Assembly (NCBI GenBank): GCA_003154855.1
Contig: PMEV01000129.1
Span: forward strand, 1 to 5,710
Origin: Bryobacterales bacterium
GTDB taxonomy: Bacteria > Acidobacteriota > Terriglobia > Bryobacterales > Bryobacteraceae
Direction: 5' to 3'
Length of the DNA stretch: 5,710 nt
Part shown: positions 1 to 5,710 of the stretch, in pieces
Layout: each line of letters starts with the position of its first letter
How positions within the stretch are numbered: the first letter of the stretch is position 1
Notes under the pieces: model-generated
What the model saw: the letters and a program-made list of their open reading frames with translations, nothing else
Database searches by the model: none
Told to the model about the DNA's origin: nothing
Made by a program: the position numbers and the translations under genes

Positions 1-1715
1 GCTACAGCGGCCAGTACCCGATCTTCGCCGAAGCGCCTGCGCCACAGGACCGCACCATCCTCCAGTATCTGGACACGGCTCAGTCCATCGACCGCATCGG
101 CGGCTATTTGCTCCGAGCCGACGCGGCGGGCACGATGCAGGCGCTGGTGGGCCTCTGGCAGATCTTCTGCCGCCAGGGCTTAATCGCCCCCGCGGACGCC
201 AGCTCCACTCTGGCGGGCATTCTCTCGGGCTTCGGAAAGGTTCGCAACGACCGCGATGTGTTCGAAGCCGGCCGCGCCGGCGTCAGCCTGCTGCTGAAAG
301 CCACCCACTCCCCCGCCGGCGACAACGCCCAGGACCGCTTCATCGCCCTGCTGGCCGGCGCCGGCTCGGCGAGCGACACCGAATCGCGCGGCCTAATCGA
401 GCAGGAGATGATCCGGATCTTCGAGGCGCAGCACCTGGTCCCTCTGAACCTCTTGCTGGATCTGGCGGATAACCTCGAGCGCATCCCGGGCGGCCAGAAG
501 CTCAACGCCGCGCTGGTCAATCGCCTCGCCACGCGCCTCTCCGAGATCCCGATGCCGCGGGCCGATCTGACCAACGCCGAGCGGAGCTCCTTGTCTTTCG
601 GCTACTGGAGCGATCGCCATATCGAGCTCGAGCGCAAGTTGAACATCCGCGCCCTGGTCGAGCGCGCTGGCGCCGATAGCGAGAAACTGAGCGATGTCCG
701 CGGCGCTCTGGCCCCCTTGCTGCGCGATACGCTGGTGGGCTTCAGCTACCTGCACTATGCCCCGCCCGGCGCCCAGCTTCTGCTCGCCAACCCTGTGTTC
801 GTGCGCAGCCACGACTTCTTCGGGTCACAGGGGGCCGCCCGCACCTGGCGCCAGACCGAGATGGTGGCGACTGGCTGGCCCGTCAGCGCCGGCGGCCGTC
901 TTTTGGGTTCGCTTTCGGGCTTGGCCTACATGCTGGCCTCGGCCGAGCAGAACTTCCTGGTGCCAGACCGCGAGCAGGCCCTCATCTGGAACGACCTGGT
1001 CCCGCAGTTGATCCTGACCGCCAAGATCCCGCGCTGGTGGAATGTCTCGCCCGCCGAGATCCACTGGGTGGGCCTCCACATGCTCTTCGCCGAGTCGCTG
1101 CTGGCGGAGAGCGCGCTGGATATCCGACGCAGGGAGCAGGTCACGGGCGATCTCGCGGGCCTGGCCGACCCCGGACGGGTGCAGAAGGTCGCCGATCTGC
1201 TGGCGCAGGGCGAGGTGCGCGCCGCTCTCGATATCGTAACTCCCGCCGAACTCTTCTTCCTGGCCCGCCAGACCCTGGCCCGCGAACGGGATTCCGGCGG
1301 ATTCCTGGCCCGCGAGCTGGTCCGCTTGCAGCGGGAATCGCCCGGCCGCGTCAACTACCAGGCTGTTTCCCGCGCTTTTGGCGTCCCCAAGCCTACCCTC
1401 GCCAATTCGGACCAGCCGGACCTGCTCTATGTGCGCACCTTTCCCACTCTCATGGGATATTCCAGCCGAATTATGGCCGAGAGCTGGGAATCCCCGTTGC
1501 TTTACTGGGCCGCGCTGGCCGACGAGATTCACGTCCCGCCTTCCCAGCTCAACCTGCTGATACCCGACTGGACCCGGCAAGTGGTGGAGCGGATTTACGC
1601 TACCCACCTCGAGGACTGGCCCGCCCTGCTCCGCTCGCTCCGCAAGGTGGGGGCGGAATTGCGGCTGAAGTGGCGCAACCAGACGGAGACCGATCCGAGG
1701 GCCGCCGCCGAGTAG
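1..1715 (+). CDS. Uncharacterised large protein, 5'-truncated by window edge
   Basis: I do not recognise this protein. The frame is open from the left edge (first full codon at 3, reading Y-S-G-Q-Y-P-I-F) to a TAG at 1713-1715, giving 570 visible residues. The first start-like codon in frame, TTG at 108, is not a credible start because coding sequence continues upstream of it. The visible part looks soluble and largely helical, rich in Ala, Leu, Arg and Glu, with no transmembrane segment. A signal peptide cannot be judged because the N-terminus is missing. Aromatic-rich patches stand out: residues about 245-275 (L-V-G-F-S-Y-L-H-Y), about 343-355 (P-R-W-W-N-V, then H-W-V-G-L-H) and about 471-510 (Q-P-D-L-L-Y-V-R-T-F, then Y-W-A-A-L-A). 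No catalytic or nucleotide-binding motif is visible. It ends 19 nt before the VWA gene and is probably co-transcribed with it. That it is a real gene is clear from frame length and GC-rich third positions; its function is unknown. Confidence 0.85.
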   Translation, partial: YSGQYPIFAEAPAPQDRTILQYLDTAQSIDRIGGYLLRADAAGTMQALVGLWQIFCRQGLIAPADASSTLAGILSGFGKVRNDRDVFEAGRAGVSLLLKATHSPAGDNAQDRFIALLAGAGSASDTESRGLIEQEMIRIFEAQHLVPLNLLLDLADNLERIPGGQKLNAALVNRLATRLSEIPMPRADLTNAERSSLSFGYWSDRHIELERKLNIRALVERAGADSEKLSDVRGALAPLLRDTLVGFSYLHYAPPGAQLLLANPVFVRSHDFFGSQGAARTWRQTEMVATGWPVSAGGRLLGSLSGLAYMLASAEQNFLVPDREQALIWNDLVPQLILTAKIPRWWNVSPAEIHWVGLHMLFAESLLAESALDIRRREQVTGDLAGLADPGRVQKVADLLAQGEVRAALDIVTPAELFFLARQTLARERDSGGFLARELVRLQRESPGRVNYQAVSRAFGVPKPTLANSDQPDLLYVRTFPTLMGYSSRIMAESWESPLLYWAALADEIHVPPSQLNLLIPDWTRQVVERIYATHLEDWPALLRSLRKVGAELRLKWRNQTETDPRAAAE

Positions 1716-1721
1716 CGCTAT

Positions 1722-1728
1722 GGGGAGG
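1722..1728 (+). promoter_or_regulatory. Ribosome binding site that selects a GTG start
   Basis: GGGGAGG lies 6 nt upstream of the GTG at 1735, an ideal Shine-Dalgarno spacing. An in-frame ATG at 1720 would place this motif inside the coding region and has no good site of its own. The GTG is therefore the better start for the VWA-like gene, and it gives a cleaner signal peptide. Confidence 0.75.
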
Positions 1729-1734
1729 ACTTTT

Positions 1735-2736
1735 GTGAAGCGAACTGCGACGCTGGCGCTGGCGATAGCGGCCTCGCTCGGACTGAACGCCCAGGAGAAG
1801 CCCGCCCCGGTCTTCAAGATCAAAGTCGACCTGGTGGTGCTCAGCTACACCGTGACCGACAGCAAAGGGCATTACATCACCGGCTTGAAGCCCGGCGACT
1901 TCCGTATTCTCGAAGACGGCATTCCAGAGAAGATCGTCACCTTCGCGGAAGGCTCGAAGCCCATCCTGCAGGTGCTGAAGGACGGCGCCACACGCCCGCT
2001 TCAGGCCGCCGCCAAGCCGGGCGAGGAAGCGGCGCCTCCCGGCCCCGGGCTGGACCGTCCGGACACCTTCGTCGGCACCAACGTATTCGTGCTCTTCGAC
2101 ACCAGCAACTACATGTATCGCGGCTTCGTCTACGCTTCCGACGCCATCGCCGATTTCGTGCGCGGCCTGGACCGGGCCGACTCCATTGCCGTCTATACCT
2201 TCAGCCGTAACCTGTCGCGCGCGGCGCCGCTCACCCACGACCGCAGCGAAGCCATTTTCGGCCTGCGCAAAGCCGTCGCCGGCGACGATTCGGCCCTCTA
2301 CAACACCCTGCTGCTCACCCTGCGCGACGCGGGTAAGGTTCCCGGCCGCAAGGTCGTCATCGTCTTCTCCAACGGCCCCGATAACGCCAGCATGATCGCT
2401 CCCGACGATGTGCGGGCCGTGGCCGAGGACGAAGGTATCCCCATCTACGTCATCTCCACCAACGAGGTCAACAAGGATCCCGTCTCCGCCGGCGTCTTCA
2501 AGCGCATCTCTCAGCGCACCGGCGGCCAGGCCTTCTTCGCCCGAACCTGGCAGAGGCAGGTGGAAGCCTTCGAATCCATCCGCGAGGCGCTCGGCAACTC
2601 CTACACCGTCACCTATTACCCGGCCCCCAATCCCAACGAGGGCTTCCGCAAGATTTCCGTCGAGATTCCCTCCGACGTGGGCAAGAAGTACCGCATCCGC
2701 GCCCGCCCCGGCTACCGGCCGCGCGGAGGGTTTTAG
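1735..2736 (+). CDS. Secreted VWA-like domain protein (acidobacterial TIGR03436 type)
   Basis: The protein has 333 residues from the GTG start, normal for this family. Residues 1-20 form a signal peptide: K-R, a hydrophobic Leu/Ala core, and a likely cut after L-N-A or N-A-Q, so it should be exported. Residues about 27-70 match the conserved N-terminal module (V-D-L-V-V, V-T-D-S-K-G, G-L-K-P-G-D-F, E-D-G). An Ala/Pro-rich linker of about 35 residues follows. The VWA-like fold spans about 115-290, and the family's C-terminal Y-Y-P and R-A-R-P-G-Y-R motifs close the protein. The metal-ion-dependent adhesion site is degenerate: D122-T-S124-N-Y126 instead of DxSxS, S186 in S-A-L-Y-N where Thr is usual, and N213 in S-N-G-P-D-N where Asp is usual. 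Family members are abundant in Acidobacteriota but mostly without assigned function; binding or adhesion in the envelope is inferred. It follows the upstream gene by 19 nt. An ATG at 1720 would add five residues. Confidence 0.9.
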   Translation: MKRTATLALAIAASLGLNAQEKPAPVFKIKVDLVVLSYTVTDSKGHYITGLKPGDFRILEDGIPEKIVTFAEGSKPILQVLKDGATRPLQAAAKPGEEAAPPGPGLDRPDTFVGTNVFVLFDTSNYMYRGFVYASDAIADFVRGLDRADSIAVYTFSRNLSRAAPLTHDRSEAIFGLRKAVAGDDSALYNTLLLTLRDAGKVPGRKVVIVFSNGPDNASMIAPDDVRAVAEDEGIPIYVISTNEVNKDPVSAGVFKRISQRTGGQAFFARTWQRQVEAFESIREALGNSYTVTYYPAPNPNEGFRKISVEIPSDVGKKYRIRARPGYRPRGGF

Positions 2737-2755
2737 GGAAGCACGAGGGTTCAGC

Positions 2756-2761
2756 TATAAT
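2756..2761 (+). promoter_or_regulatory. Candidate sigma-70 -10 box (TATAAT)
   Basis: A perfect TATAAT stands in a GC-rich context 20 nt after the VWA stop codon. The -35 region is weak: TTTAGG at 2732-2737, with an 18-nt spacer, matches TTGACA at three positions. Seven bases separate the box from the ATG at 2769, so transcription would begin at or next to that A. This suggests a separate promoter for the small His/Cys gene and perhaps the receptor, possibly with a leaderless message. Confidence 0.5.
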
Positions 2762-2768
2762 GAGACTA

Positions 2769-3056
2769 ATGTCCTCTGGGAACAAACGAGCATGGAGAAG
2801 CTGGCTGGCAGTGCTGCTTCTCTGCGCTACGATTGGTTTCCAGGCGGCGCTCTTCGTCCCCGGCTGGCATCACCATGATGGCGGGTCGCACTGCTGTTGC
2901 GTTTGCCATTTGGCGCGTGTCTCCACCGTGGCGCCGGTCGCCCGCTTGTGGGTGGCCCCGGCCAGCTCCGTAGCCTGGCGCCTCGACCGCGAGCTCACGG
3001 CCGTTGAGCGCGACTCCGCTGTCGTCACCTCCCTTTCCCGCGCACCTCCCGCTTAG
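2769..3056 (+). CDS. Small membrane/exported His-Cys-rich protein, putative metal binding (DUF2946-like)
   Basis: This is a 95-residue protein. Residues 6-10 are basic (K-R-A-W-R) and residues about 12-30 are strongly hydrophobic, so it has either a signal anchor or an uncleaved or cleavable signal peptide. Immediately after, facing the periplasm, comes a ligand-dense cluster: H34-H-H36-D37, then H41-C-C-C44-V-C46-H47. The rest is Ala/Val-rich and ends in R-A-P-P-A. A hydrophobic N-terminus, an H-C-x-x-C-like cluster and an R-x-P-P tail resemble the short DUF2946-type proteins found near copper-related TonB receptors. Homology is suspected, not shown, and the metal is not identifiable. It lies 108 nt upstream of a TonB-dependent receptor, which supports a metal or metal-complex uptake role. 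The start is uncertain. ATG 2769 fits leaderless transcription from the TATAAT at 2756. ATG 2760 would add M-R-L and has a GAGGG about 10 nt upstream, but it overlaps the -10 box. Confidence 0.65.
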   Translation: MSSGNKRAWRSWLAVLLLCATIGFQAALFVPGWHHHDGGSHCCCVCHLARVSTVAPVARLWVAPASSVAWRLDRELTAVERDSAVVTSLSRAPPA

Positions 3057-3086
3057 TCGATCTCCATTCCATTCTTCGTTGGGTTG

Positions 3087-3120
3087 GCCCGCGGGCACCG
3101 CTGTTGGTGTCCTGACGGGC
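3087..3120 (+). promoter_or_regulatory. Strong RNA hairpin in the receptor leader
   Basis: GCCCG (3087-3091) pairs with CGGGC (3116-3120). Inside, 3093-3099 pairs with 3106-3112 over 7 bp, including one G-U, around the loop GCTGTT. A 1x3 internal loop separates the two stems, making 12 pairs in total. No T-run follows, so it is not a canonical Rho-independent terminator. It sits between the small His/Cys gene (stop at 3056) and the receptor start (3165). It could stabilise the receptor message, weaken read-through or act in leader control. The structure is read directly from the sequence; its role is inference. Confidence 0.45.
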
Positions 3121-3121
3121 T

Positions 3122-3151
3122 AGGAATTCCTGCGAAACATATTGAATTCAA
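3122..3151 (+). repeat. Two 10-bp palindromes sharing a GAATTC core, 20 bp apart
   Basis: AGGAATTCCT (3122-3131) and TTGAATTCAA (3142-3151) are both perfect palindromes. Their centres are 20 bp apart, close to two helical turns. The second overlaps the first base of the AAGGAG ribosome binding site. They could be paired half-operators for a dimeric regulator. Alternatively, because the two GAATTC cores are mutually complementary, they could form an RNA stem next to the ribosome binding site. Chance is a real alternative. Confidence 0.35.
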
Positions 3152-3156
3152 AGGAG
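3151..3156 (+). promoter_or_regulatory. Ribosome binding site of the TonB-dependent receptor
   Basis: AAGGAG is 8 nt upstream of the ATG at 3165. It fixes the receptor start, which is also the first codon of a good signal peptide. Confidence 0.8.
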
Positions 3157-3164
3157 ATACGACG

Positions 3165-5710
3165 ATGCTATCGAAGTCTTTGACAGCTTTGGCCGCAGGT
3201 GTGCTGTGGCTTGGATTGGCTTCTGGCGCGACCGGCGGGACAGCGGGCGGCGGGAGTTCCATTGAAGGCTTAGTGGTCGATCCCAGTGGCGCGGTGGTCG
3301 CCGGCGCGTCCGTAAAGATCGGCAACCCCGTTGTGGGAACCACCAGAACTGCTTCCACCGACGCAACCGGCGCATTTCGCTTCCAGGACGTTCCGCCCAA
3401 TCCTTATCGCCTGGAGGTGAGCGCTCTGGGCTTTGCCGTCTATCGCCAGGACATCTCGGTGCGCGGCCTGGTGCCCTTGACGCTCCGGATTCCCCTGGTC
3501 ATTGCGGGTGGCGAGACCACGATGAACGTGGAAAGCTCCACGGATCTCGTCGAGAACGTCCCGTATGCTCACAACGACTTCGATCGGGAGGCCTACGCCA
3601 AGCTGCCTCTCGGTTCGCCCGGGTCGGGCTTGAGCGACGCGATCACTCTGACCACTCCCGGCGTGGTGGCCGATTCCAACGGGTTCTTCCACCCCCTCGG
3701 CGATCATGCCCAGGTGACCTTCTCGGTGGACGGCCAGCCCATCAGCGATCAGCAGAGCAAGCAGTTCTCGACCCAGATCCCCACCAACGCCATCCAATCC
3801 ATGGAAATCATCTCGGGTGCGCCGCCGGCCGAGTTTGGCGACAAGACCAGCCTGGTGATCAACGCGATGACGCGGTCGGGCCTGGGCCAATCCAAACCCA
3901 CCGGCAGCTTCGAAACCTCCTACGGCTCGTTTGGCACGCTCTCCGAGGAGACCACCCTGGCGCTGGGCGGCCCGAAGTTCGGCAATTTCCTGGCCCTCAA
4001 CGCGCTCCGCTCCGGCCGCTTTCTCGACACGCCGGAGCTCTTTCCGATGCACGCCATCGGCAACAACGAGACCTTCTTCGACCGCGCCGACTGGCAGCCC
4101 ACGGGCAAGGGTACTTTCCATTTGAACGTCTTTCTGGCCCGCAACTGGTTCCAGGTCCCGGCCACTTACGATCAGCCCCTTCAGGACCAGCGGCAGAAGG
4201 TCGCCACCATCGACATCGCCCCCGGCTACCAGCGAACCCTCGGTACGGGAACCCTGCTCACGGTGAGCACTTTCTTCCGGCGCGATCGGGCCGGCTACTA
4301 CCCCAGCCGGGATCCATTCGACGACACCCCCGTCACCATCGGCCAGGCCCGCAGCCTCACCAATTGGGGCTTGCGTTCCGATGTCTCGGCGGTACGTGGC
4401 AAGCATAACCTGAAACTCGGCGTCCAGCTCATGCAGACGCGCCTCGGCGAGAACTTTCAATTGGGGGTCACGGACCCGGTGTTCAATCCCGTGTGCCTGG
4501 ATCAGTCCGGAAACCCGCAGGCTCTGCCCGGGGTAACCGATCCCAGCCTGTGCGCGGGGCTGGGTTTCACCGCCAATCCCAATCTGAACCCCGGATTGGT
4601 CCCATTCGACCTCACGCGCGGCGGAAGTCTGTTCCAGTTCACCGGCAAGGCCAACATCAACCAGGCGGCGCTTTACGCTCAGGATTCCATGACGCTCGGC
4701 AATCTCACGATCGTGGCGGGATTGCGCTTCGACCGCTACGACGGCCTCAGCCAGGCCACCGGCATCGAACCCAGGCTGGGCTTGTCGTACCTCCTCAAGC
4801 CGGCCAACCTGGTGTTGCGCACGGCCTATTCGCGCACGCTCGAGACGCCCTTCAACGAGAACCTGATCCTTTCGAGCGCGACCGGCAATGGCGGACTGGC
4901 CACCAACGTCTTCGGGGCCTACGCCAGCCAGCCCCTCCAGTCCGGGCGAAGGAATCAATTCAACGCAGGCCTCCAGCGCGGCATTGGCCGCCTGTTGCAA
5001 GTGGATGCGGACTATTTCTGGAAGTTCACGAGCAACGCCTTCGATTTCGACACGCTGTTTAATACCCCCATCACCTTCCCGATCTCGTGGCGCGAATCGA
5101 AAAACGACGGCGTCTCGGTTCGCGTGGGCTCGACCAACTGGCGCGGCTTCCAGATCTCGACCACCATGGGCCACACGCGGGCCCGCTATTTCGGACCCTC
5201 CAACGGCGGACTGATCTTCAACTCCCCGCTGGATACCGGTGTCTTCCGCATCGACCACGATCAGGCCTTCCAGCAGACCACCTACATGCGCTACCAGCGT
5301 CCGCACAACGGCCCCTGGGTTGGCTTCACCTGGCGCTTCGACAGCGGATTGGTGGCGGGCTCGGTTCCCGACCTGGCTTCGGCGCTGGCCCTGACGGCGG
5401 ATCAGCAAGCCGCTATCGGCTTCTACTGCGGCGGCCAGCAGGCCACGCTCTCGAGCCCCATCGCGTCCTGCTCGTCGTCCAACTACGGCGCTACCCGCCT
5501 GGTCATTCCGGCGCCGGGCATTTTCGATCCGGACCATAACCCGCCGCGCATCGCGCCGCGCAACATCTTCGACCTGGGCGCCGGCACGGACAACCTGTTC
5601 CACGCCGAGCGCTGGCGCACCACTTTGAAAGTCACGGTGATGAATCTCGCCAACACGGTGGCGCTCTACAATTTCCTATCCACTTTCAGCGGCACGCACT
5701 TCGTCGCGCC
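3165..5710 (+). CDS. TonB-dependent receptor with carboxypeptidase-regulatory-like domain, 3'-truncated by window edge
   Basis: An outer-membrane importer powered by TonB-ExbB-ExbD; 848 codons are visible and no stop is reached. Residues 1-22 form a signal peptide (L-S-K-S, then a Leu/Ala/Gly core). Residues about 31-112 are a carboxypeptidase-regulatory-like beta-sandwich (I-E-G-L-V-V-D-P-S-G, D-A-T-G-A-F-R-F, P-Y-R-L-E-V). A TonB-box-like strand lies near 117-124 (E-T-T-M-N-V-E-S). The plug spans about 130-240, with V-D-G-Q-P-I-S-D at 188-195, G-A-P-P-A-E-F-G-D-K and I-N-A-M-T-R-S-G at 232-239. The barrel follows, with alternating aromatic strands such as G-L-R-F-D-R-Y-D-G. The only cysteines are C444, C463, C755 and C769, spaced like two disulfide-bonded loops. 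The last visible residues (A-L-Y-N-F-L-S-T-F-S-G-T-H-F-V-A) resemble the family's final strands, so perhaps only a couple of dozen residues are missing. The substrate cannot be read from the sequence. The upstream His/Cys protein hints at a metal or metal complex, although many acidobacterial receptors of this build are thought to take up glycans. Confidence 0.93.
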   Translation, partial: MLSKSLTALAAGVLWLGLASGATGGTAGGGSSIEGLVVDPSGAVVAGASVKIGNPVVGTTRTASTDATGAFRFQDVPPNPYRLEVSALGFAVYRQDISVRGLVPLTLRIPLVIAGGETTMNVESSTDLVENVPYAHNDFDREAYAKLPLGSPGSGLSDAITLTTPGVVADSNGFFHPLGDHAQVTFSVDGQPISDQQSKQFSTQIPTNAIQSMEIISGAPPAEFGDKTSLVINAMTRSGLGQSKPTGSFETSYGSFGTLSEETTLALGGPKFGNFLALNALRSGRFLDTPELFPMHAIGNNETFFDRADWQPTGKGTFHLNVFLARNWFQVPATYDQPLQDQRQKVATIDIAPGYQRTLGTGTLLTVSTFFRRDRAGYYPSRDPFDDTPVTIGQARSLTNWGLRSDVSAVRGKHNLKLGVQLMQTRLGENFQLGVTDPVFNPVCLDQSGNPQALPGVTDPSLCAGLGFTANPNLNPGLVPFDLTRGGSLFQFTGKANINQAALYAQDSMTLGNLTIVAGLRFDRYDGLSQATGIEPRLGLSYLLKPANLVLRTAYSRTLETPFNENLILSSATGNGGLATNVFGAYASQPLQSGRRNQFNAGLQRGIGRLLQVDADYFWKFTSNAFDFDTLFNTPITFPISWRESKNDGVSVRVGSTNWRGFQISTTMGHTRARYFGPSNGGLIFNSPLDTGVFRIDHDQAFQQTTYMRYQRPHNGPWVGFTWRFDSGLVAGSVPDLASALALTADQQAAIGFYCGGQQATLSSPIASCSSSNYGATRLVIPAPGIFDPDHNPPRIAPRNIFDLGAGTDNLFHAERWRTTLKVTVMNLANTVALYNFLSTFSGTHFVA

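Noticed and set aside
108..110. TTG as the start of the first gene
   Set aside because: The same frame is open and protein-like all the way to the left edge, so the real start lies outside the window.
1720..1722. ATG as the start of the VWA-like gene
   Set aside because: The GGGGAGG ribosome binding site overlaps and follows this codon and is ideally placed for GTG 1735, which also gives a standard K-R signal peptide start.
825..1823. 332-codon open frame on the - strand crossing the junction of the first two genes
   Set aside because: It runs across two well-supported + strand genes and their ribosome binding site, and its product shows no recognisable domain.
1600..2238. 212-codon open frame on the - strand over the VWA-like gene
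   Set aside because: It is a shadow of the conserved + strand VWA-like protein; no independent support.
3087..3120. Hairpin as a Rho-independent terminator of the small gene
   Set aside because: No T-run follows the stem; the next bases are TAGGAATTCC. A role in the leader is at least as likely.
3112..3143. Separate promoter for the receptor (CTGACG as -35, CATATT as -10)
   Set aside because: Both boxes are only partial matches and the spacer is about 20 nt, too long for a convincing sigma-70 promoter.
3057..3164. Cobalamin or other known riboswitch upstream of the receptor
   Set aside because: The gap is only 108 nt and I find no B12-box or other known aptamer consensus.
3270..5603. 777-codon open frame on the - strand antisense to the receptor
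   Set aside because: The + strand has a strong ribosome binding site, a signal peptide and a recognisable plug and barrel. The antisense product has low-complexity Arg/Gly/Glu/Val/Ala composition, no motif and no evident start signals. Long antisense frames are expected opposite GC-rich codon-biased genes.

Overview
The window is GC-rich, with four closely packed genes all on the + strand. It looks like Acidobacteriota, most likely a Bryobacterales/Solibacter-type genome. Two points support this: a secreted von Willebrand factor A-like protein of the family expanded in that phylum (TIGR03436 type), and an outer-membrane TonB-dependent receptor with an N-terminal carboxypeptidase-regulatory-like domain, another hallmark expansion of the group. 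This placement comes from recognising protein families, not from a search.

Layout. (1) Positions 1-1715 hold the 3' part (570 codons) of a large protein that I do not recognise. Its frame is open to the left edge. (2) After a 19-nt gap, 1735-2736 encodes the exported VWA-like protein, starting at GTG behind a strong GGGGAGG ribosome binding site. These two genes are probably co-transcribed. (3) A perfect TATAAT at 2756-2761 marks a likely new promoter. Just after it lies a small ORF (2769-3056) for a membrane-anchored or exported protein with a dense His/Cys cluster. (4) A 108-nt gap contains a strong hairpin and two 10-bp palindromes. It is followed by a TonB-dependent receptor from 3165 that runs off the right edge, apparently only a short way before its natural end.

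Working model (inference): genes 3 and 4 form one unit. A small metal-ligand-rich envelope protein sits beside an outer-membrane importer, an arrangement resembling DUF2946-type proteins next to metal-related receptors. Genes 1 and 2 form a separate unit of unknown role. The VWA-like protein has substitutions in all three parts of the metal-ion-dependent adhesion site, so it may bind ligands without a metal or serve only as a scaffold. I see no RNA genes, mobile elements, CRISPR arrays or long repeats. The many long ORFs on the - strand are shadows of the GC-rich coding sequence.
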